Assembly (NCBI GenBank): GCA_009363875.1
Contig: CM018685.1
Span: 66,909,933-66,973,932 of the forward strand
Direction of reading: 5' to 3'
DNA length: 64,000 nt
From: Mikania micrantha
Taxonomy: Eukaryota; Streptophyta; Magnoliopsida; Asterales; Asteraceae
Positions 33,772 through 45,162 of the stretch are shown here, in pieces. Within the stretch, counting starts at the first letter, position 1. Each line of letters begins with the position of its first letter. The notes under the pieces are model-generated. The model saw only the letters and a program-made list of their open reading frames with translations, was not told where the DNA came from and did not search any database. The translations under genes were made by a program, and so were the position numbers.

Positions 33772-36700
33772 TGTAACATCAAGTACCAGATCGTCCGGCA
33801 AGTCCGTACGGTACGTGTACACTCACTCTATACTATGTGTATATACAAGTACATGAACAGTGAATGTGTTATCATAATTCAAAATACAATACACAGTTGT
33901 ACGTATTTTTGTGTAAACTTAAATACAGTAAGTACAACATACATTTGAAACAATAGTTGTGTGTATTTAAGTGAAAACTTAAGTACAGTTAACACAACGA
34001 ATCACAAGAAACAACAGTGTTCAAGTAAACAACGAAAACGTATCGGTTGCGATCTGATGTCCACAGATGACAGGAATCAGATGGCCGACGAATCAGTACA
34101 AGAACAATGTGAAAACAAGATGTTTAGTTGAGTCCGACAGTGAGGAAACACAATCCGAACACAAATACAGTGTTATTTCAGAATAACGAACTGACAGTGT
34201 GTTTGCGTGGGTGACGATTCACACAAACATATCTGTGAGTTTAGAGTTCTGAAATAATGACTGAAAAGTAGAAAACAAAAGTCAGAAAGCAAAACCATCG
34301 TCGTATTCGTTCGGGTGACGATTCGAACGAATTACGCGCGAAGGTGACGCGATCTGACGAAACGAAAACGAAAACACGACACGAACGACTTTAAATTATT
34401 AAAACTAAATAAATAATGTTTTACAATTTTGAAATTCATCAAAATTGTATAATTAAAATCATTTAATTTAAAGTCCAAAAATACGCGTGTTACGTTCCGG
34501 AAACGTAACGAAAACGCGAACCGAGCATCGAAAACGAACCCGAACTCACTCGGAGTATAAATACCCCAAGTGAGCTCATTTCTCTCATTTCCCCACTTCA
34601 TCTTCTTCCCCAAATTCAAAAATCCCGGATTTCACAAAAACCCACCATTTTCACACCTTCTCTCCTCCATAACTCTCTCATTTCTCAACCAAATCACCCC
34701 ATTCTTGAACCTACTTGAAGCTCTCATCATCCTCTACAAGTGGGTACCAAGAATCGGCTCTAACAGCCACTGGATCGAGGTAAAAGTCGAGATTAAAAGT
34801 TCGAAAATTAGGGTTTTCATCCTTTGTTTTGTTCTTGAACTTAAACCGACTTCTAGGCCACCCCACCGACTCCACAACCCTCAAACACCAAACCCCACTT
34901 GTTCCTATCCTCGTACATCACCAAAACCACCTTTGGATCGCACCCTTGGCCGACCCACAACACAGGTGGCCGAATGACCAGCCTAGGCCGAATGGCCGGC
35001 TGTGGCCGAATGGCCTTGTGGCCGCATGGCTTCATTCGGTTTTCCCTTCATTCGGCTGGCACCCATTCGCAGCCTCCTCTTTCGCAGCCCCCTCTTTCGG
35101 CCAACACCCAATCGCCCTGGTTCCTTCGGCCAGGTCACCACCGAATAGACCTAGACTGAATGGCCCTCATTCGGCAGTCCATGCCCATTCGCAGCCTGCC
35201 TCATTCGATGGCCAGGCCCCATTCGCCATGCAATCCTTATTCGACCATGTGTCATTCGAACATCTTCATTCGGCAGTACCCTTAGTCGGCAGCCCCATTC
35301 GGCCAAGACCTCCATACGGCCACTGTCTTGGCCCAAGGCCCGGTCATGGCCCAACAGCTCCACATCAAGGCCCACAACTATTTCAGCCCAGCTAACCCAG
35401 GCCCATGTTGGCCCAACTCTTATTAGACTCAGGGCCTGAGAGAAATCCCTTGGGGCCCAACAATTTCGGCCCATGGCCCACAAAATGTGATTCAAGGCCA
35501 CAATCTTGGCCAAAAGCCCAAATTCGAGGCCCACGATTGTTTCAACCCATGCAAGCAGGGCCCAGCTTGGCCCATGAACTTTATTGATGAAGGCCCGAGA
35601 CAAAACCCATTGGGACCAGCCAAATCCACCCGAGGCCCACCTAGACTAATCCAAGGCCTATTTGAGGCCCTTGTCTTCATTTTGAGAGCCACTTGTTCAG
35701 TTACTTGGTCAATAACCTAATTCTGGCCCAACCATGGTTCCTACAGTTCATTTTAATCTTTGGCCCGACAAATCTTGATTGGGCCCACATAGGGCCCAAC
35801 AATTTCTCATCGTGGCCCAATGGAGGCCCACAAGGCCACTTATTCACTAGGCCTCTTAGCAATTGATCAAGTCTTCGTAATTCCACACTGTATATCATTG
35901 ATTCACATGTTCCAAAATGGTCTAACACTATTGGTGGTTCAAGAACAGATCAAGGCCCATAGGTTTGGGCCTAGGGCCCAACAAATGACCTAGAGGCCCA
36001 ACATAGGACTTGGTCACATAGTTCGGTCTACACATCACTTCAAACCTTCGGGTTTAACATATTTCATAAGATCAAAGTGTACAATTACAAGAATGAGTCA
36101 AGTCAAAGATTACAAGATAATAACTCATAAGGTTTTTAACTTAAAACCTGCATAAGAGACCGAACGGTGATCATGACCAAGTCTTACGCGTGAAAGCCAA
36201 CTTAGGGCTAACACCCACACATACACACCCAAAAGTCTATTAGGTTATACTTACAAGTTACAACAAATCAATACAGGATCGTGAACACAACGAATTCAAA
36301 CGAGAGCGCGTGCATTCACATATAAGCTAAGTCAACCCTCAACAACTACAAGGTGAGTTCATATGCCCCTTTTCTCTAATCTTAATTGATTTTCAACTAT
36401 CGGGGCTGAGAAACATGCTTTACTTTTATGTATTTAAAAGTTTTGCTTGCATATGACTTATACTTTGATTATTTGATATAAAAATGTTTATTATCATAAA
36501 TCATTGTATGCATGCTTGAATGATTACAAGTTGACAATTGAAGATAAGTAAATAATGATTTCATTATATTATGACTTATCAATACAATAGAATAACTTAG
36601 TTGTAGGATTAAATTCTACAATATTTAGTTATTCTTACGATAAATGACATAGAATCAATTACAAGGAAACAAGATGACATAATTACAAGAATACACATAT

Positions 36701-38317
36701 GAATGATATGATGATAATACATCTTCATCACATCATTCGTTACAAGAATCAAGTAAGTGTAATAAGACTCGTTCTTATAACACTTAGCTTCTCAATTCAA
36801 TACATGTTACAAGGAAAACAAGGAACAAAGAATGATAATCATGATAACGTAACTTCATGAAACAGCATCATTCTCTCAAATGATTAACATAATATAATAA
36901 GACAAGTTCTTATTCAAATTTGTTAATGCCATGGATAAACACAGTACAAGGAACCCGACAATACAAGAGAACACAATTACAATTAATTACTGTTGATCTG
37001 TAGTATTATATCATTTCAATCATGTGCCAATTGTTGAGATCATGTAAGACCCTTTAATTCGCTGACCAGTTAGTTTGATGTGATTAAACCGACGATAGCA
37101 TAATGGTACCATAGGTTTGACAAACCTCTAGCATGTAGGGCTAGTATGTTGATCGTAACGATTCATTTGGCCGGTAACGTATGACCGGTGACAGGGCGAC
37201 TTCAAGTCAGGTTCTGGAAAGCGACGCATGGTGATATTAATATGCAGTGATAAGTAATTAATCCAACTTAGATACAGTTGATTGGTAGTTTGAGAAAGTG
37301 ATCTACTCTCATGTCACACTACTAATAACAGTCTATGTTGAAGACAATACGTATACAGAGTGGTAGGGATAAACTGAATGCATTGAAATCTGATTACGTG
37401 AGGATTTCAATGGGTTCAGTTTAGGCTCTATGCACTGATATCCAAAAACAAGTTGCAAGAGATTAACTCACACACTTTATATTTAAAAGTGTATCATCAG
37501 TTAACTCACCATCACAATAGAATAATAAAAGGATCAGATTTAATGAATCTAACATCCTTAATATATGAAAGTTATCTAAACTACAATTGATAACTACAAA
37601 TACAACATCAAATTATTCTATACAGGTGAACACATGGGATTCAGGAGTGACAATCTCACGGATTTGGGAATGGATATCTTTAGTTGTATCGCAAGTGGTG
37701 TGGAATTTGACTAAGTATGTGGTGGGATAGCGTCTGGGCTTGACCCTTTCATGATTCCCTATATATAAGCATACTTAATCAGATGACATCCTACTTGTAC
37801 ATACAACTAAGGAGAGACCATTGGGTGAAACAAGTATTTCAAGTTACAATTATGACAATGTGAATGTTTGCATGACAATTTCAATGATTTTCAATTACAA
37901 ATATTATGAACTCACCAACCTAGTGTTGACTTGTTTTAAATGCATGTTTTCTCAGGTGACGGACAGGAGTAGATATTACATGCAAGTACATAGCTAGTGG
38001 ATTCATAGAAGACCTAGCTTTCTTTTGATTGCATACTTTTGAATGACAACACAGTGAATCATTTTTGTATATCTTGTACAGTTCAAGATATAAACTCACT
38101 GATTCTTTTTGATTAGATTTACTTAGTTAAATTATGATGTACAATGTAATTTAACTTTGTAATTCTATTTCATGTCATGTTTAGCATTTCTCAATTACAT
38201 CTCATGTGCAATGTATACAATCTGATCATTTGATTATCAACACAATGATATCGCACCCCGGGAACTTTCCGCCCGACGGGAAAGCCCGATCCGTTCCCGC
38301 CGGCCCGGGGTGTGACA
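33772..38317 (+). mobile_element. Solo LTR, 4546 bp, inside the MuDR transposase exon
   Basis: It begins TGTAACATC and ends GGGGTGTGACA (TG...CA). It is flanked by identical TACTG (33767-33771 and 38318-38322), the 5-bp duplication made by an LTR-element integrase. No gag, pol, primer site or second LTR is present between the ends, so I read it as a solo LTR left by recombination. A core promoter, TATAAATA, lies at 34556-34563. A stretch at about 34850-36030 is crowded with GGCCCA and CATTCGGC motifs. Short open frames inside (for example 34829-35395) are by-products of that composition. Length and ending suggest a Ty3/gypsy LTR; that is inference. Confidence 0.88.
34556..34563 (+). promoter_or_regulatory. 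TATA box of the solo LTR
   Basis: TATAAATA about 785 bases from the LTR start, followed by a CT-rich leader (TCTCATTTCCCCACTTCATC). It marks the U3/R region and the plus orientation. Confidence 0.6.
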
Positions 38318-39568
38318 TACTGTGTTTGGCACATTCTGCAAAACATGAAGTTGCAATGGAGAGGTAAAGCCTACAAAGACATGTTATGGGGTATAGCCAC
38401 TGCAACAACAGTTGAGTATTTTACCAAAAAGATGGAAGAGTTGAAAGAAATGAATGAAGGATGCTACAAGTGGTTAAGCCAAATTCCACATGTTCATTGG
38501 ACTAGAAGCCACTTCACAGGTATAACTAACTTCCATTTTCATAATATGTGTACAATTGTTGTGTGCTTTTTACATGTTAAGATAATGTATATTGGTTTGT
38601 AGGTAGAGCAAAGACTGATGTGCTGTTAAATAACCTATGTGAGGTTTTTAACTCTAGATTGGTTGATGGTAGGGATAAACCCATTATTACAGCTTTGGAA
38701 TTTGTTAGAGAATATCTAATGAAAAGGATAGTCAATGTGGGGAAGCTGATAGAGAAGAGTGATGGTTTGTTAACTCCAACAGTGACAAAAAAGTTTGAAA
38801 TCATAAAAAACCAAGCAGCCAAACTAACAGTCAAATGGAATGGAGGATCAAAGTACCAAGTTTCAGGATTTAATGGTGAGCAGTATGTCGTTGATGTTGT
38901 TGAGAAAGTATGTTCTTGCAGAACATGGGAACTTTTAAGCATCCCATGTAAGCATGCAGTTGCAGCTAACTGGGACATGGCTTTGAATGGGATGGAGGTT
39001 GATATTCCAGAGAAGTGGGTAGACAGGTGTTTCTGGCTTGATACATGGAAGGAGGTCTATTCTCACAAGGTGGAACCAATAAATAGGAGGTGCATGTGGC
39101 CAAAATCAAAGTGTCCCACAGAGTTAAAGGAACCAATTCACCACAAGCCAATAGGGAGGCCCAGGAAGATGAGAAAAAAGGATGCTCTTGAGATGGATGA
39201 TGATATGGTTAAGAATGGTAAGCTTACAAGAAAGTGGAACACTGTCACTTGTTCAAAGTGTGGAAAAAAGGGTCACAACAAAACCACATGTCGAGGTCAA
39301 GGTCAACCATCATCTAATGCTGCTTAGTTTGTTTTCTGATACATTTTGGTTCTTTAATTTGGTTGTTTCTATAAGACATTTTAATGTGTTTGTGGGATGA
39401 TACATTTTGGTGTTTTAATGTGGTTTGTTTAATGATACATATGACTTTATGAAACAAAACATTACATTACATAATCATACATTACATTATAGATCAAACT
39501 ACCATTACATTACCAATCATGAAACACTACATAACCATTACAAAAGATTAACTTAAACCACATTTGGG

Positions 39569-39992
39569 CTACATGAGAAAAAAAACCAACACCCAAAAAG
39601 CAACAAAAAATAACCAGCTTCCAATCAAGCACATGTTTTTCCTATGTAGTTGACCACTTTGTTCTTTGACTCTTTGTTCAAATTGCTCTCGCGATGTCAA
39701 CAGCCCTGGAATGATCACACTGGACCGAGCACACATGGGAGGATCAATCCATATAAAAAAGTTACACTTGGATTTCTGTAAACACAAGATGATGAAATGG
39801 TTTAAAGAAGGCATATACATTTGAGGATAAATCAAGGGTTCTATAAAAGAGAAGGCAGGTACATTTGAGTATAAATCAAAGGATTAGGGTTGCAATTACC
39901 GATACAGGGCAAGTGTAGAACCGACATCCAGGGTTGTTGTTGGTCCACGAAGTCTTCATTGTTGCTAATCTTCCACAATGGCATACCACCAT
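39569..39992 (-). CDS. GRF-type zinc-finger membrane microprotein of the MuDR element
   Basis: Two exons on the minus strand: 39992-39900 (31 codons) and 39775-39569 (68 codons plus stop), with a GT-AG intron 39899-39776 in phase 0. The predicted protein is 99 residues. The N-terminus is CHCGRLATMKTSWTNNNPGC, then RFYTC and, across the junction, KCNFFIWIDPPMC: the CxC...C...C GRF-type zinc finger with its GCRF-like core. A charged linker (REQFEQRVKEQ) precedes a C-terminal hydrophobic helix (GSWLFFVAFWVLVFFLM).

Small GRF/membrane proteins of this plan are common in plants (the 'At4g04775-like' group). Function unknown. It converges on the transposase gene and lies wholly inside the element's ends, so it is element cargo or a second element gene. 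Both exons are open, unlike the transposase. Reading the first exon in the alternative frame destroys the finger. Confidence 0.75.
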
Positions 39993-40049
39993 GTTTGATA
40001 TTATGCGTGCTCTGTTTTAGGGTTTCTTTCACGACTGGGATGAAGAAAG

Positions 40050-40257
40050 GTTTAAAACCAGAAGTAGAAATGACGATAATGCCCTCACGTGCTAGTCACG
40101 TGAGGCTAAAACCGTTAATTTTAAACGGGAGGTTACCCTAATACCCAGTGGTGAAACGTTTTAAGGAATTTAAGGACCCAGAATGTTATAAAAAAAAAGT
40201 TAGTACCCAAACCTGGGATTCCCGATAAACCACAGGGACCATTTGTGTAATTAACTC
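40050..40257 (-). repeat. Right terminal inverted repeat of the MuDR element
   Basis: Reverse complement of 31664-31869 with one longer T run. It lies about 58 bases upstream of the GRF gene start and could act as its promoter. Confidence 0.93.
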
Positions 40258-40749
40258 GAAAAAAAATATACCATAAAACCAATCATAGCTTCCGGCGACT
40301 GAGAAGGTGTCGGACACTCCATTCACTCATGTCTTCATTGGTTACTCACAGGTACTCCATTGCCACTCCCGTTGCCACCGTCACTCTTCTCACCACCATC
40401 ACTATAGGTTACAGGTCTCAATCCAGATCCAATTGAACAAATATTTTTGTTTTTGTATGTGTTTTGAAACTTTGTGTGTTGAGTCTTTTGACATTGAAAA
40501 AAAATTAAAAAAATATGTTTGAGATTCTATGAATTTTATGTTTGTATGTGCGTTTTAAGTCTTCGTATATATGTATGTTCTAATGTTTGAAATGCTATGG
40601 AAGATGTTTGAAATGAATATATGTTTTGAAACTTTGTTCGTGTTCGTATCTTCTCATGTCGTAGATCCATTATGTCATCCCTACCAAAAAATCAAATTAA
40701 AACAAAAATAGACTAAAACTGTTGCTCTAATCAAACCAATAGATATTAA
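40258..40749. other. No gene seen
   Basis: Flank of the MuDR element; short frames only. Confidence 0.45.
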
Positions 40750-41134
40750 GGCCTTGTTTGAAATTTCATCTAAAAAATGACTTATTGGATTTTTTAAAAA
40801 GCCAATAAGTTAATAAGTTGTTTGTCAAACTTAAAATGACTTTTGAAAACGACTTTTTTTGTAAAAATGTGATAAATTGTTTTTCAAAAGCTAAAAATTA
40901 TATCTTTTCAAAATGACTTATAATTTATTGACATAAATAACAAATTCGCCCAACCATTTACCCTTTACCCAATAACATTAAATAATGCCAATAAAAAAAT
41001 GTCCTTTTTGGTCATTTTGAAAAAGTTAATCCAAACACATTTTTAAAAACTTTATTTCAAAACGGCATAAGTTAATAAACACTTTTGATAAAAAGTCCTT
41101 TTAAAGTTAAAGAAACAATCTCAAACAGGGCCTA
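40750..41134. mobile_element. Tourist/Harbinger-like MITE, 385 bp
   Basis: Ends GGCCTTGTTTGAAATTTC and CAATCTCAAACAGGGCC are inverted copies, flanked by TAA (40747-40749 and 41135-41137). The interior is rich in AATAAGT/ACTTATT. Non-coding. Confidence 0.78.
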
Positions 41135-41283
41135 AAAGTAAAACTTCACTCTAAACTTTTTATGTATTTAGATTATTAATTTATTTTAAATTTTATTTGT
41201 ATTGTTATATTTAAAAAACGTGTGTTACATACGGTAACAAATCTAACCTGGTAAAATTATTAATTTTTCTCTCATGTTATATG

Positions 41284-41580
41284 TGTTGAAAATATTAATC
41301 TAAATATTAGTTTGACTCAAGTATTTACATTTGTAAAGTCAAGGGTCAGGTTTGTAATTAAGTCAAAGTGTGTCGGTTAAATAACCGCCAAAGGTAGTTA
41401 TGACGGTTGGTAGTTAACCGCCAAAACATGAACCTATATACACCCTCAAACATGTACATATTAATGCAAAAACAACATTTCAATTCTAACAAATTCATTC
41501 TTGTTCTTCAAATCATTTCTACAAGGTTATCATCCAATTCATCATTTTGAATTGTTCAAATTGCAAGTTTGATTCTAACA
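41284..41580 (+). repeat. 5' LTR of the gag-only element
   Basis: TGTTGAAAAT...GATTCTAACA. It differs from the 3' LTR by scattered substitutions and small indels, so the insertion is not very recent. TATATACACCC near 41435 is a probable TATA box. Confidence 0.9.
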
Positions 41581-42089
41581 ATTGGCATGAGAGCACGTAA
41601 TCGATCCAAGGGAAGCAAGGTGTAAATTGATCCGTTGGTGTTCTTCGATTAAATTAAAAAAAAGGAACCATAAGCAAAGTAATTGTTTGTTTGGTTGTGC
41701 CACGAATCAAAGATTTGTGAGTTTTCTTTTTATAAATCATAAACAAAGTAAAACAATTATCGAAGAACAGAAGAAAAGTTATTGTCTTTGAATTATTTTG
41801 GTTTTTGATTTTTTTATCAGTACCTGCTTAAACTTGGGTTTATATTTTTCATTTGTTTATGTTCTTCGTCCCACTGACGTTGGGAATTTAAAAATCTTTT
41901 ATGTCAAGAAATCAACTAGAAGGTTGATTATATTGTTGTTCAAGTTCAACAAAAGTTTAGAAGGCAAATTTGATGTATAAGAATAGCATAAACTAACAAT
42001 TTTGTTTGTTGTCTGTTCTTATTGTAAAAAGTATTTGGTTTTGATTTTCTAGTCACAGATTATTGAGCAACTAAATAAAAAAATCAAAC

Positions 42090-42860
42090 CAAAAGAATTG
42101 TAATTAAGGACTCTAATCAAAATCAAGCTTTTGAAACCGAACTCATACGGTTCATATAGCAAGTACAAGATTGAATCTTTGTGATTCATAGCAAGATATA
42201 AAACAAACACATGTGGTTTGTAGCAAGTGTTGAACATTTGGTTCATTTTGCAAGTTAAACCGAACCTTTTAGTTCATAGCAAGTTAAATTAACAAGTGTG
42301 TTGGTTTGTTGCAAGTTGAACCTTTTTTTTTTCAAAAGTTAGCAAGTTGAACAATTATTTGTTCAAAATTTAGCAAGAGCAAATAGAATCCTCGTGATTC
42401 AACTTTGCAAGAAAAGACCATTTTTGGTCAAAGCAAGTTAGTGCATAAAAACCTGATTAGCAAGTTGGTTAGGAGCACATAAATCTGGTTAGCAAGTAGG
42501 CCAGAAACAAGTACAACGAAATTGGTCATAAAAGTCCAATTAGCAAGTTGGTTGGATATTTTTTGATCAAATTTCGAATTAGCAGCTTGGTCAGGAATAA
42601 ATAAACTGGTTAGCAAGTTAGCCAAAAACAAGTTTTTTTTTTTTTTTTTTTTTTTGCAATATCCAATTAGCAAGTTGGTTGGATATTTTGACCAATCCGC
42701 AACAAGCAAGGTTAGCATTTGTCCAATTAGCAAGTTGGTTGGACAATATTTGATCAAAACCGCGGAAACTCAAGCAAGTTTGTGTTAATAATCTTAACAC
42801 AAAATATAGATTGTTACACAATTTATATAGCAAGATATTGATCATATGATCATAAGCAAG
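42090..42860. repeat. Leader with degenerate TTAGCAAGTTGG repeats
   Basis: GCAAGTT units, often ATTAGCAAGTTGGTTGGA, recur at irregular 30-70 base spacing, with a T25 run at about 42630-42655. It lies between the primer site and gag of the gag-only element. Minus-strand frames here come from the repeats. Confidence 0.75.
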
Positions 42861-42913
42861 TTAGCAAGTGCCACAAGATAGGCAAAAAGAAAAAAGCACG
42901 AAAGCAAACAAGC

Positions 42914-43771
42914 ATGACTGGAGAAGAAAAGTCGTCAAGCAATAATGTTTTAATTCGTGAGCAAGGAGATTTTCCTATTCAATGTCCTAAGTTAACTAAA
43001 CAAATTACACCACCAGGGCGTTGATGATGGAAACAATATTGAAGGCTTATGGCATTTGGGAAACGATTGAAGTTAAAGGAGCAGTTGATGAAAAGAAAGT
43101 GCATATAGCTAAGGCAATGATCTTCCAAACATTGTCTCAAGATGTTAATGCAAGTTGCACAATATTCGACTGCAAAAGAAGTTTGGAACTCAATCAAAGT
43201 CAAATATCTTGGAGCCGATCTAGTTTAGAAAACACGTTTACAAACTCTTAAGAGTGAACTAGAGGCTATGAAAATGAAATCAAATAAAATAGCAAGTGAC
43301 TTTGCTGGAAAGTTAAGCAACATAAAGGCCAAGTTTAAAAGTCTTTGTGGTATTTTGAAAGATAAAGTACTTGTAAGAAAATTGCTTAACTCAGTTTCAA
43401 AGAAGTTTTTACCGATCGTGGCATCTATCGAGCAATATCAACAAATTGATAAAATGTCATTTGGAGAAGCCGTTGGAAGAATAACAACATTTGAAGAACT
43501 TCTCAAAAGCCAAGATGAACTCGAGGCAAATTACCAAAGCAAACTCCTAATGGCAAGTTCAAATAGCCAAGGTCGTGATAGAGGATGAGGTAAACACTTC
43601 AACAAATGAGAACACATATGGAAGATAAATGGGTCGAGAAAATAAAGATAAAAGCAAGTTTAAATGTTATGATTGTAATGATTTTGGACCTTTTGCAAAT
43701 AATTGCACCAAATGGAAGAATAAAGAGAAAGCCAAGCCAGAAGCATTCAATCTCATCTATGATGAATAACC
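42914..43771 (+). pseudogene. Copia-type gag remnant
   Basis: ATG at 42914 opens a typical Copia gag start (FPIQCPKLTK), broken by a frameshift and TGA near 43010-43023. It resumes as WETIEVKGAVDEKK. A further break lies near 43200-43260, then NIKAKFKSLCGILKDK and MSFGEAVGRITTFEELLKS (gag capsid, UBN2 type). After more stops near 43586 a zinc knuckle is legible in another frame at about 43660-43700: CYDCNDFGPFANNC, where the expected His is Pro. It ends at the TAA 43769-43771. The protein would form the particle and package RNA; as it stands it is non-functional. Confidence 0.82.
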
Positions 43772-43840
43772 GACTCTATCGTAAAAGCAAGTAAAGAAAG
43801 TTGAAGACACTCGTTAAACTATATTTAGTTTAAGGGGGAG

Positions 43841-44140
43841 TGTTGAAAATATTAATCTAAATATTAGTTTGAGTCAACTATGTACATTTGTAAAGTCAAG
43901 GGTCTGGTATGTTATTAAGTCAAAGTGTATCAGTTAAATAACCGCCAAAGGTAGTTATGGCGGTTGGTAGTTAACACCAAAAACACGTACCTATATACAC
44001 CCTCAAACATGTACGTACGTATGAATGCAAGAACAACATTTCAATTCTAACAAATTTATTCTTGTTCTTCAAATCATTTCTACAAGTTTATCATCCACTT
44101 CATCATTTTGAATTGTTCAATTGCAAGTTTGATTCTAACA
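43841..44140 (+). repeat. 3' LTR of the gag-only element
   Basis: Follows the polypurine tract directly. Matches the 5' LTR along its whole length. Confidence 0.9.
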
Positions 44141-44159
44141 ATATGAAACACGTGTATTC

Positions 44160-44560
44160 GATTGAAATATTTTTGTTTTAAGTTTTTATTTTGGTTTCTT
44201 ATATTACTATTTACCTTTTTTATGTTTTCTTGATTGTTTTTTTCCCCTTATTGTAACTTTATCTTGTTTTTATACATATCATTTTCTTTTAAAAAGTTAA
44301 GTAAAACTCTTAAAATATAACATTGATCCTATCAAGAAACATAAAAGGTTATGTTATTACATTACTATTATATTTAATTTAAATTAATTGCTAGATATCC
44401 AACATAAAGCAACCTCCATAGACCATGTCATGTTTGAAGTCGAATGTTAAGTTGGTTAACGGAATAAACATACTCACATGAATGTGTAAGCATGTATATA
44501 TATGGATGTGATATAGGTGTATACATATATGTATACGCATATGAACACTTATAGCATATG
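44160..44560 (+). repeat. Third copy of the AT-rich duplicated sequence
   Basis: 44200-44390 resembles 25180-25400 (AACTTTATCTTGTTTTTAT, AAAACTCTTAAAA). 44400-44560 resembles 27727-27960 (AATGTTAAGTTGGTTAA, CTCACATGAATGTGTA). At the 25-28 kb locus the two halves are separated by the inserted MITEs and Helitron at 25567-27726. No genes. Confidence 0.6.
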
Positions 44561-44801
44561 TATATGCCAATTTGTATGAATAAACGTATGAAAATTAAAA
44601 ATTTTAGGGTAATTGAAGTTCTTTTTGTTTGGAACAAGACTTGTTTTATTGAAGGAGGTTCTCAATGAAGACTTGGCTCTTATCAAGAGAAGCAAGAATT
44701 AGATACCAGATATTTACCTAAGCCTTGTGATGACAATTTTATATTTAGCAATCAGATAGAGGCTATATAAACTTAATGCATAGACCATAAAGGTTTTAAA
44801 A

Positions 44802-45162
44802 TCTACCTATGACACGTGTCACATTCTGGTGATATCTGAAATTTATTTTCCCGCCTCTCTCTCCTAATAAATTCTAGCAATTTTTAATAATTAAATATTA
44901 AAATGTATTACTCTTCTTATTTAATAATTTACTAATTTAGTAAACTTGATAAACTATAATAAGATTTAAATTATATATTATTTTAAAAATATAATTTTTT
45001 TAATTACTAAATATTATTATTATTTGTTTATAATTTCTAGATATTCATAATTTTTATTTCACCAATAGCTGATAAATTTAATATATAAATTTTTATAAAA
45101 ATTATTATTTGTAACATATTTTATATATACAACCCATGTAATACATGGGTTTCTAATGCTAG
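44802..45162 (+). mobile_element. Non-autonomous Helitron, 361 bp
   Basis: Starts TCTACCTATGACACGTGTCA after an A. Ends CTAG at 45159-45162 before a T. The perfect hairpin AACCCATG...CATGGGTT (45131-45150) lies about 8 bases inside the end. It is the cleanest member of the family also found at 2862-3208, 14010-14379 and 15487-15899. Confidence 0.85.

Larger units (their letters stand above)
31928..39327 (+). pseudogene. MuDR (mudrA-like) transposase split by a solo LTR
   Basis: Exons: 31928-31985, 32070-32786, 32869-33771 resuming at 38323-38519, and 38603-39327, with GT-AG introns that keep the frame. Order of parts: N-terminal MuDR plug region; Asp/Glu-rich linker (about 32400-32620); MuDR DNA-binding domain (GQTFATNDEVKALIKRHSV); MULE core with acidic residues in IIGLDGAFMKGP and FISDRQKG, CVWHI, and Glu in NNLCEVFNSR; SWIM finger (CSCRTWELLSIPCKHAV); a basic stretch; and a CCHC knuckle (CSKCGKKGHNKTTC).

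The breaks are a one-base loss in a G run near 32114 and the solo LTR, which sits between the Tyr and Cys codons just before the CVWHI motif. The protein would bind the 207-bp ends and excise the element in the nucleus. All three catalytic acidic residues and both zinc motifs are still legible. Confidence 0.92.
31664..40257 (+). mobile_element. MuDR-type Mutator element with two genes
   Basis: Terminal inverted repeats (31664-31869 and 40050-40257) are about 207 bases and differ at only about two positions plus a T-run length. The flanks are A-rich: AAAAAAAAA before and GAAAAAAAA after, a 9-bp duplication with one difference. Inside are a plus-strand MuDR transposase gene (31928-39327) interrupted by a 4546-bp solo LTR (33772-38317), and a convergent minus-strand GRF zinc-finger gene (39992-39569). 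Without the LTR the element is about 4.0 kb, a typical autonomous MULE size. Confidence 0.93.
41284..44140 (+). mobile_element. Gag-only LTR retrotransposon (TR-GAG type), 2857 bp
   Basis: Two LTRs (41284-41580, 297 bp; 43841-44140, 300 bp), both TGTTGAAAAT...TTCTAACA. Identical flanking ATATG (41279-41283, 44141-44145) is the 5-bp target duplication. The primer site TGGCATGAGAGC at 41583-41594 is a 10-of-12 match to the initiator-Met tRNA site, and the polypurine tract TTTAAGGGGGAG lies at 43829-43840. The interior has a repeat-rich leader (42090-42860) and a broken Copia-type gag (42914-43771). There is no room for pol, so it would need enzymes from a relative. Confidence 0.93.

Noticed and set aside
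34570..35928. Several frames of 60-188 codons
   Set aside because: They lie inside the solo LTR and reflect GGCCCA/CATTCGGC composition; no family resemblance.
39841..40032. 63-codon minus-strand frame starting MKETLKQS
   Set aside because: The overlapping frame that starts at 39992 gives the GRF finger and splices in phase to the second exon; this frame destroys the cysteines.
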